The notes under the pieces were generated by a model, which worked only from the letters and a program-made list of their open reading frames with translations, did no database searches and was not told where the DNA came from. A program made the position numbers and the translations under genes. A DNA stretch of 64,000 bases. Source: RBG-16-64-13 sp963718375 (GTDB lineage: Bacteria > Actinomycetota > Thermoleophilia > RBG-16-64-13). This document shows, piece by piece, positions 26,485-34,873 of the stretch. Numbering within the stretch: the first letter of the stretch is position 1; every line of letters starts with the position of its first letter. The stretch lies in assembly GCA_963718375.1 (NCBI GenBank), contig CAVQZD010000005.1, positions 372,001 to 436,000 of the forward strand, in the 5' to 3' direction.

Positions 26485-27504
26485 CTATGACCGGACGCTT
26501 GAATCGGCGAACATGTCGCGCAAGATGCGAGCACGCCGCTCGTCGATCTCAGGGCCGTCCAAGCTGCCAGTCTTTCCATCCATGTAATCGACCAAGATAT
26601 GTGCCGGCTGTAGTCTTGTCATCAGACCGAAGGCCGACTCGTCGCCCAGGCCCGTGCCTTCGATGAGGCCGAGCTCTCTGCCGGCCTGGATAGCGGCTAT
26701 CAAGTTGGCTGCCTCGAGAAACGAGACCGACCACGCACGCTGAGCCGTACCCAGAGAACGCCCGATCTGGTCTCGAGCCTGGATAGGATTCTCTCTCACA
26801 AGCAGCTTGCGCACCGACCGTTCCCTCTCCACGATGCCGGAGCAGACCTCACTGACCTGCTGGATCGTCTCCGTCTCAGGCTTGCCTTGAGCTACCACGT
26901 TGAAGACCTGCACGACGCCGCCGGCGCCGCTCCACAGGGGGGTGATGCCCAGACCCTTACCCATCAACTCCACCGCGAGACCCGTCAGTCTACCGGTCAA
27001 CATAAGCGCCGGAAGTAGCAGGGTGGCGTAGGCCCGCATTCCGCTGCCTGCCTGTCGCGGACGAGCTGACAGATAGCCCCAGCGCGGGTCGAAAGCGTAC
27101 GACAGACTCGTCTCCAGCTGGTCATCGACAGAGCTGAGGAGGGACCATAAAGCATCCAGTTGGTCGCCTGTCCGGAAGCCTAGGACCCTGAGATGGTCGA
27201 CGCCGTTTACCTCCACCGAAGCTTGGCCCTCGCCATAGACCGCGAATCCACGGCCCTCGCCAGTACCCTCGGCGAACCCCGGTGTCATAAGGCCGCGCTC
27301 GACGAAGTGCTCCAGCTCGACGTCCGTCGCAGATTCCAGGTCGTGCACCTGCCAGCTGTGCCCCCACTGCCCTCCGGCGAGTACGTCGAAGACCTCAGAT
27401 CTCAGGTCCTCCAAGACAGCCGGGTCTTCTGCATGCGGGAAGCGCCTGCCAGACTCGTTTCTGCTGAGCCCGAGAGCCGTAGCCGTTGCCGCAGAGCGCT
27501 TCAT
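26485..27504 (-). CDS. mcsB: McsB-like protein, predicted inactive arginine kinase
   Basis: The 339-residue protein aligns by eye over its length with McsB, the ATP:guanido phosphotransferase-fold kinase that phosphorylates arginines on ClpCP clients. Shared segments include ERGLMTPGF, AFDPRWGYLSA, LLLPALMLTGRL and the C-terminal DERRARILRDM. Key catalytic parts known in Bacillus McsB are missing: SRIRLARN reads ALGLSRN, the catalytic-glutamate motif NEEDH reads NGVDH, the active-site cysteine segment SCPTNVGTG reads SARPRQAGSG, and the RGxYGEGSxA phosphate-binding loop reads LWSGAGGVV. It lies between mcsA (4-base overlap) and clpC, so an adaptor role without kinase activity is plausible. 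Confidence 0.88.
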   Translation of the reverse strand: MKRSAATATALGLSRNESGRRFPHAEDPAVLEDLRSEVFDVLAGGQWGHSWQVHDLESATDVELEHFVERGLMTPGFAEGTGEGRGFAVYGEGQASVEVNGVDHLRVLGFRTGDQLDALWSLLSSVDDQLETSLSYAFDPRWGYLSARPRQAGSGMRAYATLLLPALMLTGRLTGLAVELMGKGLGITPLWSGAGGVVQVFNVVAQGKPETETIQQVSEVCSGIVERERSVRKLLVRENPIQARDQIGRSLGTAQRAWSVSFLEAANLIAAIQAGRELGLIEGTGLGDESAFGLMTRLQPAHILVDYMDGKTGSLDGPEIDERRARILRDMFADSSVRS

Positions 27505-28082
27505 TTCGCGCTCTCTTCAAGTCGTTGGCCCAACTCGCTGAGTCGGTCGCGCACCCCGGCCGCCTCTTCGAATCGTTCACATTCCACAAGTTCGCGCAGC
27601 ATGCGCTGCAACCTTAGGATCTCGTGCCGCAGAGTGTCGGTCTCCGGGCCCCGCCGCGGGACCTTGCCCAAATGCTCCGCGGGCTCGCTACCCGCTGCGA
27701 GGAGCGTCTCGAGGTAGTCTGCGAAGGCCTTGTAGCAATGGGAGCAGCCTACCAACCCGGACTCTTTGAGATCGGTAAGAGTGGTGCCGCACGCATCACA
27801 GAAGTGCTCAGGTTCGTCCGTGAAGTTCGGGACGGCCGCATCCTCGTCCGCTATGCCGGACCTGCCCATCTGTCGCAAGACGGAAGGGACCGCCAGCACG
27901 AGGGCCATACCTTCAGCTTCTTCAGCGATGCCTTCAGCACAGCCAGGGCAGAGATGAGTATGAGTCACCTGCCCGTCGACCACGCGAAGCAGATGGACCG
28001 AAGCCTCCTCTTCACCGCACCTTTCGCAGGTGACAGCGGCCCCGATATCGAAACTCCAACCGGGTGGTTCTTCGGCAAACAC
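27501..28082 (-). CDS. mcsA: McsA-like zinc protein with UVR domain
   Basis: McsA activates McsB and is a ClpC adaptor in Bacillus. This protein has two pairs of zinc-binding cysteine knuckles (CERCGEEEASVHL with CPGCAEG, and CDACGTTL with GCSHC) and a C-terminal UVR helix hairpin (LVECERFEEAAGVRDRLSEL). The GTG at 28082 has GGAGG 5 bases upstream, giving 193 residues, about 20 more at the N-terminus than the Bacillus protein. It starts the mcsA-mcsB-clpC-radA-disA operon. No ctsR gene lies before it, unlike in Bacillus. Confidence 0.9.
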   Translation of the reverse strand: MFAEEPPGWSFDIGAAVTCERCGEEEASVHLLRVVDGQVTHTHLCPGCAEGIAEEAEGMALVLAVPSVLRQMGRSGIADEDAAVPNFTDEPEHFCDACGTTLTDLKESGLVGCSHCYKAFADYLETLLAAGSEPAEHLGKVPRRGPETDTLRHEILRLQRMLRELVECERFEEAAGVRDRLSELGQRLEESAK

Positions 28083-28328
28083 CCAGGCCTCCAATCACTA
28101 CCTTCATCCGCCATCAGCCTACGTGGAATCCTGCCTCACGGCACCTTCGTGCGGGGAAGAAATCGGCGCACTTCAGTGGCCGCCAAGGGTTACAACTCGT
28201 CGCCGGAAGTTTAACACAACGCCCGGCGCGCCTCGCTTCTCAGCATACTCTGTGACCCGGATGGCTCCCGCCAGGTTCCGGTGTCGCGACGCCCCGTGAG
28301 CCCTGTCTCCCGGCGCGCTGCGCGCTAC
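28083..28328. other. Intergenic region upstream of mcsA operon
   Basis: This 246-base gap separates the lysS stop from mcsA and should contain the operon promoter. I looked for the CtsR heptad repeat, the CIRCE element and the HspR HAIR motif and found none. No convincing -35/-10 pair stands out; the AT-richest part is around 28190-28220. Confidence 0.4.
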
Positions 28329-29858
28329 TCAGCGCTCGGGCCGGAGCTGTGGGAAGAGTATGACGTCGCGTATCGACTCGGCCCCTAGAAACAGCATGGC
28401 CAACCGGTCGATTCCGATACCCAAGCCGCCTGCCGGAGGCATGCCGTACTCGAGCGCCCGGAGAAAGTCCTCATCCACCACGTGGGCCTCCTCATCGCCC
28501 GCGGCCTTGTTACGCGCCTGCTCTTCGAAGCGGCCTCGTTGATCGATGGGGTCGTTCAGTTCGGAGAAGGCGTTACCCATCTCCTTGCCGGCGATGATGG
28601 GCTGAAAGCGCTCGACCAACAGAGGGTCGTCGGCGCACCGCTTCGCCAAGGGGCTGAGTTCCAGGGGATAGTCGATGGCGAACGTGGGTTGCACCAACTC
28701 CGGCCACACCACGTGCTTGAGAGCCTTGTCCACGAGAGTGGAGAACGTGTCTCTCCTCTCAACCTCGATCTTGCGGCCCTGCAAGATTCTCTTCGCTGCC
28801 TGCGGGTCGGCCCTGATCTCCGCAAGCGAGACCCCCAGATGATCGAGCAAGAGCGAGTCGACCGTCCGTCTGGGCCAAGGCGCCCTCAGCTCTACCACGT
28901 GCTCGCCGACAGTCAGTTCGGTCGTGCCGACCACCTCGACAGCCAGTGCCGGGATCATGTTCTCGACTAGCCCCATGACCGCTTGATAATCCACGTACGC
29001 CCAGTAGAGTTCCATCATGGTGAACTCTGGGTTGTGCACCGGCGAGATGCCCTCGTTGCGGAAACTCTTGCCTATCTCGAAGATGCGGTCGAAGCCACCC
29101 ACCAGCAACCTCTTGAGATAGAGTTCGGGGGCGATGCGCAGGTAGAGTTCCATATCGAGCGCGTTGTGATGCGTGGCGAAGGGACGAGCCAACGCACCGC
29201 CAGGCAGTGGTTGGAGAGTGGGCGTCTCTACTTCGACGAACCCCTGCGCTTCCAGATACCGGCGCATGGCCGACACCAGCTTGCCACGCCCACGGAGCTG
29301 CGCCGCGACCTCGGGGTTTGAGATCAGATCGACGTATCTCTGTCGATAGCGGGTCTCCCGATCTTGCAGACCATGGAACTTCTCCGGCAAGGGCCGCAGA
29401 GACTTGGTGAGCAATGTCCATGACTGAGCATGCACGGTCAGCTCCCCGCGCCGGGTTGCGAAGGCAAAACCTTCACAACCGATGATGTCGCCCAGATCGA
29501 CGTCTACTAGGCTCGCGAACGACTCCTCACCCAGAGTGTCGATGTTGCCATAGACCTGTAGATCGTCCCAACCGTCGCGGAGCGTGAAGAAGGCGGCCTT
29601 GCCGTGCACCCTACGGGACATCACCCGGCCGGCTACGCGATAGGACGTTCCCTCCGCGGACTCACCCGCCTGAAGGTCGCCGTGCTTCTCGCGCACGTCG
29701 GCCAAGGTGGTGCGATCTACGAAAGAGCGAGCGTAAGGTTCGATGCCTTGGGCTTGGAGCCGCTCCACTTTGCCGAGCCGCTCGCGCTCCCATTCAGACA
29801 GGCCGGTCTCTGACCCGTCGCCTCCGAGGTGTTCGTCGGATGGGACGGAAGCGTCCAC
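28329..29858 (-). CDS. lysS: Lysyl-tRNA synthetase, class II
   Basis: The 509-residue protein has an N-terminal OB-fold anticodon domain (YRVAGRVMSRRVHGKAAFF) and the class II catalytic core: motif 1 around FVEVETPTLQPLPGGALARP, motif 2 FRNEGISPVHNPEFTMME, and motif 3 GLGIGIDRLAML. An N-terminal extension of about 25 residues is rich in acidic residues. The GTG start directly abuts the TAG of greA, so the two are translationally coupled. Following greA-dusB it repeats the dusB-lysS order of Bacillus, with greA inserted. Confidence 0.97.
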   Translation of the reverse strand: MDASVPSDEHLGGDGSETGLSEWERERLGKVERLQAQGIEPYARSFVDRTTLADVREKHGDLQAGESAEGTSYRVAGRVMSRRVHGKAAFFTLRDGWDDLQVYGNIDTLGEESFASLVDVDLGDIIGCEGFAFATRRGELTVHAQSWTLLTKSLRPLPEKFHGLQDRETRYRQRYVDLISNPEVAAQLRGRGKLVSAMRRYLEAQGFVEVETPTLQPLPGGALARPFATHHNALDMELYLRIAPELYLKRLLVGGFDRIFEIGKSFRNEGISPVHNPEFTMMELYWAYVDYQAVMGLVENMIPALAVEVVGTTELTVGEHVVELRAPWPRRTVDSLLLDHLGVSLAEIRADPQAAKRILQGRKIEVERRDTFSTLVDKALKHVVWPELVQPTFAIDYPLELSPLAKRCADDPLLVERFQPIIAGKEMGNAFSELNDPIDQRGRFEEQARNKAAGDEEAHVVDEDFLRALEYGMPPAGGLGIGIDRLAMLFLGAESIRDVILFPQLRPER

Positions 29859-30341
29859 CTAGGACGACTTCCCTATCTTGACTATCTCGTATTTGATGGC
29901 ACCGACCGGCACGGGCACGGTCACCACGTCCCCCACCTTCTTGCCCAGGATGGCTTGGCCGACAGGAGACTCGTTGGAGAGACGTGAGTTGGTGGGATCG
30001 GCCTCCGCGGACCCGACCAGCGTGTAGACGCGGTTCTCTTTCGCGTCCTTGTCACGAAGCGTCACGATGCTGCCGATGCTGACTTTGTCGGTGCCGATAT
30101 CGGAGGTCTTGACGACCCGCGCACGCCGCAACTTCTCTTGGAGGAGCGCGATACGGCCCTCGAGCAGCGCCTGCTCGTTCTTGGCATCGTCATACTCAGA
30201 GTTCTCGCTGATATCGCCGAATTCTCTAGCCTGCCGGATGCGCTCAGCTACCTCCTCCCTCTTTACGGTGGAGAGGTGGTTCAGCTCATCGGTCAACTGC
30301 TTCAGACCTTCTTCAGTGAGAATCACTTCTTTGCGTGACAC
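29859..30341 (-). CDS. greA: Transcription elongation factor GreA
   Basis: GreA rescues backtracked RNA polymerase by stimulating transcript cleavage. The 160-residue protein has the N-terminal coiled coil with the acidic tip (REFGDISENSEYDDAK) and the C-terminal FKBP-like domain ending in SNESPVGQAILGKKVGDVV. The GTG start at 30341 is chosen because AAGGACGG lies 5 bases upstream. Its stop codon touches the lysS start. It follows dusB after about 80 bases. Confidence 0.96.
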   Translation of the reverse strand: MSRKEVILTEEGLKQLTDELNHLSTVKREEVAERIRQAREFGDISENSEYDDAKNEQALLEGRIALLQEKLRRARVVKTSDIGTDKVSIGSIVTLRDKDAKENRVYTLVGSAEADPTNSRLSNESPVGQAILGKKVGDVVTVPVPVGAIKYEIVKIGKSS

Positions 30342-30420
30342 AGGGACCGTCCTTTGTGGGGTACAGACGAGGAGCGCGCCCGAGAATAGGGCGGCATTAT
30401 AGGTAACAGACACCGGCTTG

Positions 30421-31480
30421 TCAACACGGCGCCCCGTCTCCCCTCGAAAGCACCTCTGCCGCCGCGAGGGCGGCCAACGCCTGATCCACCTCGGTGGCGG
30501 TGGCCAGTCCGTGCATGGGGACGATGAGGTCCGAGCCCACCCGAGACGGCCGCAGATACCAGGTGAGGAACTTGCGTATCCAGCGGGCGGCCCGCTCCTC
30601 GCCGCGCTCATGCTTGATCGAGGCCAGGAGTGCCCGGAGGTCCGCTACAACCTCGGGCAGAGGCGGTCGCGGCCGGTCGCTACCCTCAAGGAGATCGTCC
30701 ACTAACCAGGGATTGCCAGCTGCACGACGAGCGACCATGACTGCCGCCGCGCCGCTGTCCTGCATGATCTTGGCTGCGGCGTCCACGCTGTCCACATCTC
30801 CGGATGCGATGACGGGTATGCCCACAGCGGCCGCGACGGACGCCGTCACCGAGTGGTCGGCTTTGCCTCGGTAGTACTCGCTGGCTGCTCTCGCATGGAC
30901 TGTCACTGCCAGCCACTCCGACGGCCTCGAGGCGCGGCGCGAGATCGACCGCTAGACCGTCCCCCGGCCGCAGACCGCTGCGCAGCTTCACCGTCACGGA
31001 GACGTTGCGCTCCTCAGCTGCCTGCACCACGGCCTCAGCGACAGCAGTGGCGGCCGCCGGGTCCCCCATCAGAGCGCAGCCTCCGCCCGTCTTGACCACC
31101 TTGCGCACTGGGCATCCCATGTTGATATCGAGTAGATCCGCAATGTGTTCGCCCGCGAGGACAATCCTGGCGGCCTCTGCCATGACGTCCGGATCGCCGC
31201 CGAACAGCTGGATCGCCAGTGGATGCTCAGCCTCTTCAAAAGCCAGATACTCTGCCGTCTTCGCGTTGTTGTGCAGAAGCCCCTGTGCGCTGACCATCTC
31301 GCTGAACAGCAGCCCCGCGCCGTGAGACCGCATGTGCCGGCGATACGCGCTGGAGGTGAGACCGGCCATCGGTGCCAGTACGACCCGGTTGGGTATCTTG
31401 ACCATCCCTATGTCGAAGCCCGCGGCCAGTGACGGCCGGGTGGCGCAGATGGATCCCGAACTCCTGGCGGGTTCGCTCAT
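30421..31480 (-). CDS. dusB: tRNA-dihydrouridine synthase, interrupted by a single-base frameshift
   Basis: DusB reduces uridines in tRNA using FMN. The first frame carries VVLAPMAGLTSSAYRR, FSEMVSA and the catalytic-cysteine region INMGCPVRKVVKTGGGCALM; the second frame continues from VTVHARAASEYYRGKAD through IASGDVDS and a C-terminal helical domain. The frames join as GVAAVTVHARA if one G of the GG at 30909-30910 is removed, giving 352 residues, normal for the family. As written, the FMN-phosphate-binding half would be lost. The gene follows coaX closely and is followed by greA. Confidence 0.9.
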
Positions 31481-31487
31481 CGTGGCA

Positions 31488-32255
31488 TCAGGAGTGGTTG
31501 CGTCGCCAGATTATCTCCAAACCGCGAAGCGTCAAGAGAGGGTCCAGTTTGTCGAGACTCGAGGCGTGTTCGAAGATGAGGGGGGCGAGCCCACCGGTGG
31601 CCACCACCACCGGCTTGCCTCCCATCTCCTTCTGCATGCGGTGCACAATGCCGTCAACCTGTCCGGCGAAGCCATAGACGGCGCCCGCCTGCATCGACTG
31701 CGCCGTGGTCTTGCCTATGACGGTGCCGGGGTCCGCGAGCTCGACCTTGCTCAGGCGCGCGGCCCGTTCGGCCAGCGCGTCTAGCGAGACCTCGATACCC
31801 GGCGCTATTGCGTGACCGAGATACTCCCCGGCCGCTGAGACTGCACTGAAGGTGGTAGCAGTGCCGAAGTCCACGGCGATACAGGGCGCCCCATAGAGCT
31901 CCAGAGCTGCTACGGCGTCGACTATCAGATCGGGGCCGACACTGCGCGGGTCGGTGGTGAGTATCGGCATGCCGGTCTTCACGCCTGGACCGATGACCAA
32001 GGCTTCAAGCCCGAACTTGCTGGAAGACATGCCCGAGTACTCGCCACTCAGACGCGGTACCACGGAAGCCAGAGCCACTCCAGAGACAGAGTCTCGCGAC
32101 ATCCCCTCCAGACGCAGGAGCCCGTCCAACAGGACAGCCAACTCGTCGCCGGTGATCTCCCGGTCGGTGGCAAAGCGCCAGCTGGTCTTCAGCTTCTGGT
32201 CGGTGAACAGCCCGATGTGCGTCTGGGTGTTACCTACATCGATGGCGAGCAACAT
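31488..32255 (-). CDS. coaX: Type III pantothenate kinase
   Basis: CoaX phosphorylates pantothenate, the first step of coenzyme A synthesis, and needs a monovalent cation. The protein shows the ASKHA motifs: phosphate-1 LLAIDVGNTQTHIG at the start, pantothenate site GPDLIVDAVAA, CIAVDFGTATTF, and late GGLAPL. I chose the ATG at 32255, which has GAGGGG 6 bases ahead, giving 255 residues; an ATG two codons upstream is possible. It lies between nadC and dusB in the cofactor operon; in Bacillus it follows ftsH instead. Confidence 0.96.
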   Translation of the reverse strand: MLLAIDVGNTQTHIGLFTDQKLKTSWRFATDREITGDELAVLLDGLLRLEGMSRDSVSGVALASVVPRLSGEYSGMSSSKFGLEALVIGPGVKTGMPILTTDPRSVGPDLIVDAVAALELYGAPCIAVDFGTATTFSAVSAAGEYLGHAIAPGIEVSLDALAERAARLSKVELADPGTVIGKTTAQSMQAGAVYGFAGQVDGIVHRMQKEMGGKPVVVATGGLAPLIFEHASSLDKLDPLLTLRGLEIIWRRNHS

Positions 32256-32282
32256 GGACATCCCCTCTTGTACCGTCTTTGG

Positions 32283-33131
32283 TCAAGCGCCGATCTTGAG
32301 CGAGAGGGCCAGGTCGGCGGGCGGCGCACCCATGGTCAGGGCGCTGGTCGAGATAAGATCGACCCCCGTTTCCGCAATAGCCCTGACGCGCTCCAGGGTG
32401 ACACCACCCGAAGCTTCCAAGACCACACCAGGCGCTAGGCGTCGAGCCAACGCCACCATACGTTTCAGCGAATCCAGATCCTGGTTATCGAGCATGATGA
32501 GGTCGGCCTCGCCCGCGATCGCGTCTCTCAGCTGAAGCTCGGTCTCCACCTCCACTTCTATCTTGATGTGGGGCGGCCGCTTCGCCTTAGCGCTCTGCAG
32601 CGCGGCGGCCACACCGCCGGCCGCTTCGATGTGGTTGTCTTTGATGAGCACCATGTCGAAGAGCCCGAGGCGGTGGTTGCCGCACCCCCCAAGGACCACA
32701 GCCCGCTTCTCCCACGCCCGCATTCCGGGGAGCGTCTTGCGGGTGTCGACCACCTGCGCGCCGGTGCCCTGCACCGCCTCCGCGAAACGCCGCGACTGAG
32801 TGGCCACTCCGCACAGGTGCATCAGGAAGTTCAGCATGGTCCGCTCCGCGGTGAGTATGCCTTCGGCGGCCCCGTCCACGGCTGCGATCTTCTCGCCTGG
32901 ACCCGCCTCAGCGCCGTCCTCGACGAGGCTGCTGAAGATCGCTGCCGGATCGACCTGGCGCATGACCTCCTTAGCCAAGGGCAGCCCGGCCACGACCAGG
33001 TGTTCGTTCGCGGTGATGACCGCTCTTCCCCGCGACCCCGGCGGGACGGTCCACTGGGACGTGATATCCCCACGCTCACCCAGATCCTCAGCCAGCGCCA
33101 TGCTCACGATGTCCCGGCTGGACTCATCCAT
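32283..33131 (-). CDS. nadC: Nicotinate-nucleotide pyrophosphorylase (quinolinate phosphoribosyltransferase)
   Basis: NadC converts quinolinate and PRPP to nicotinate mononucleotide. The 282-residue protein has the family segments LGERGDITS, TERTMLNFLMHLCGVAT, VVDTRKTLPGMRAWEK, LIKDNHI and the phosphate-binding VVLEASGGVTLERV. The ATG at 33131 has GGGGTGA upstream and lies 5 bases after the nadB stop. With nadA (fused to folK) and nadB directly upstream it completes de novo synthesis of the NAD precursor. Confidence 0.97.
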   Translation of the reverse strand: MDESSRDIVSMALAEDLGERGDITSQWTVPPGSRGRAVITANEHLVVAGLPLAKEVMRQVDPAAIFSSLVEDGAEAGPGEKIAAVDGAAEGILTAERTMLNFLMHLCGVATQSRRFAEAVQGTGAQVVDTRKTLPGMRAWEKRAVVLGGCGNHRLGLFDMVLIKDNHIEAAGGVAAALQSAKAKRPPHIKIEVEVETELQLRDAIAGEADLIMLDNQDLDSLKRMVALARRLAPGVVLEASGGVTLERVRAIAETGVDLISTSALTMGAPPADLALSLKIGA

Positions 33132-33136
33132 CGGCG

Positions 33137-34873
33137 TCACCCCCGCACCTCGCCCGCATCGGCTCCACCTGTCTGCACTATGCTCGTCTCCACTACAAGC
33201 CTGCCCTCGTCGTCGCGACGCACCAGGCTGTGGCGCCGCCACTGCTCGTCGTCTCTCTCTGCGAAGTCGGAACGCAGATGCACCCCGCGGCTCTCCTCTC
33301 GATCGAGGGCGGTCGCCACGATCTGCTGACCGACAGCCAGCAGATTGAAGAGCTCCAGCTCTGCTACGTTCAAGCCCGGTGCAGCCAGCGAACGCTCCAG
33401 GCCCGCCAGTCGCTCGGCAGCTTCCACGAGTCCATCGCGGGAGCGTACTATGCCGCAGAGCTCAATCATGGTGTCCCCCACGATCTTGCGTCCGCGGTCC
33501 ACGGTGGCGGGGTCATTGCCCTCTCGGGGCTCATCAGCCAAGTCCAGTCTCACCTTGCGCACCGCCGGATCCGCTACCGCCAGATAGCGATTGAGTTCCC
33601 TCACTGTGCGCTCCCCGAACACGAGACCCTCGAGAAGCGAGTTGGAGGCGAGGCGGTTGGCCCCGTGGATGCCCGTGCTTGCGGTCTCGCCACAGGCGTA
33701 TAAGCCAGGTACCGTGGTGCGACCCCAACTGTCCGTCAGCACTCCGCCGATGAAGTAGTGAGAAGCGGGTGCGACCGGGATCAATTCCCTGCAGAGGTCG
33801 TAGCCACGCTCCTGCAGCCCCTGGTGGACCGTGGGAAAACGCTCGCGCAGGAAAGCGCAGTCCAGATGGCGCGCGTCCAGCCAGACCCTGTCGGTGGAGT
33901 CACGGTCGAACACCCTCTTCATCTGACGCACCACTATGTCCCGCGGAGCCAACTCAGCCCGAGGGTCCTCGCCCACCATGAAGCGCTCTCCCGTGCCGTC
34001 CCGCAGGTACGCGCCCTCACCCCTCAGGGCCTCCGTGACCAGCAGGGTGGGGTTCTCCTCGCCGTGGAGGGCCGTGGGGTGGAACTGCATGAACTCCATG
34101 TCGCGCAGCACCGCTCCGGCGCGGTAGGCCATCGCATGCCCGTCGCCTGTGGCCACCAGGGGGTTCGTGGTCCGTGAATAGACCTGCCCCGCTCCGCCGC
34201 AGGCGAGTACCACGGCGCGTGCAAGGCTCACCGTGAGCTCGCCTTCCGCCCCCAGGGACACCACCCCCACGCAGCGCCCCCCGTCCATCAGGAGATCGAG
34301 GACGAACTCGTCTTCGTGCAGCTCAACGCGTCCGCCCGAGGTGATCACTTCCGCAAGTGAACTGGCGACCACGCTACCAGTGGCGTCACCACCCGCGTGC
34401 ACGATGCGCGCCTCCGAATGAGCCCCCTCCTTGCCCAGGATCAGCCTGCCCTCGCGCCGGTCGAAGCGCGTGCCCAACCTCTCAAGTTCGCGTATGCGAT
34501 CCGGCCCCTCTTCTACGAGGATGTGGACCGCCGGCTCGTCGCACAAGCCGACGCCAGCTTCCAGAGTGTCATGCATATGCAGGTGCGGCGAATCGTGAGG
34601 ACTCATGGCGGCGGCTATGCCACCCTGAGCAAGAAACGTGGTGGTTTGGTCGAGGGTCCCCTTTGTCACCAGCCCCACGTTCCACCTGTGCGCCGCCCCA
34701 AGCGCGGCGGTCAGGCCGGCGATACCCCCGCCGACGACCAACACGTCGTAGGTGGAATAGCGAAGCTCCGCTCCTCGCCTGGAGATGAACGGCACGCCGG
34801 TCGCCCTGCTACCGGTCGCCGACGCCCGCCTCGCATGCCCGCGCGAGGACCCCTTGCCGGCAGCAGCGCTCAC
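33137..34873 (-). CDS. nadB: L-aspartate oxidase
   Basis: NadB oxidises aspartate to iminoaspartate with FAD, the substrate used by NadA. It has the dinucleotide-binding fold DVLVVGGGIAGLTAALGAA near residue 45, AQGGIAAAM, the substrate-site segments FMQFHPTAL and CGGAGQVYSRTTNP, and ACGETASTGIHGANRLASNSL in shortened view GIHGANRLASN. The GTG at 34873 overlaps the NadA stop as GTGA, giving 578 residues with about 40 extra N-terminal residues; a GTG at 34795 would remove most of these. The open frame continues far upstream antisense-like within nadA in another frame, which is not coding. Confidence 0.96.
   Translation of the reverse strand: MSAAAGKGSSRGHARRASATGSRATGVPFISRRGAELRYSTYDVLVVGGGIAGLTAALGAAHRWNVGLVTKGTLDQTTTFLAQGGIAAAMSPHDSPHLHMHDTLEAGVGLCDEPAVHILVEEGPDRIRELERLGTRFDRREGRLILGKEGAHSEARIVHAGGDATGSVVASSLAEVITSGGRVELHEDEFVLDLLMDGGRCVGVVSLGAEGELTVSLARAVVLACGGAGQVYSRTTNPLVATGDGHAMAYRAGAVLRDMEFMQFHPTALHGEENPTLLVTEALRGEGAYLRDGTGERFMVGEDPRAELAPRDIVVRQMKRVFDRDSTDRVWLDARHLDCAFLRERFPTVHQGLQERGYDLCRELIPVAPASHYFIGGVLTDSWGRTTVPGLYACGETASTGIHGANRLASNSLLEGLVFGERTVRELNRYLAVADPAVRKVRLDLADEPREGNDPATVDRGRKIVGDTMIELCGIVRSRDGLVEAAERLAGLERSLAAPGLNVAELELFNLLAVGQQIVATALDREESRGVHLRSDFAERDDEQWRRHSLVRRDDEGRLVVETSIVQTGGADAGEVRG

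Noticed and set aside
28083..28328. Heat-shock operator (CtsR box, CIRCE or HAIR) in front of mcsA-mcsB-clpC
   Set aside because: None of these motifs could be found by reading both strands of the gap.
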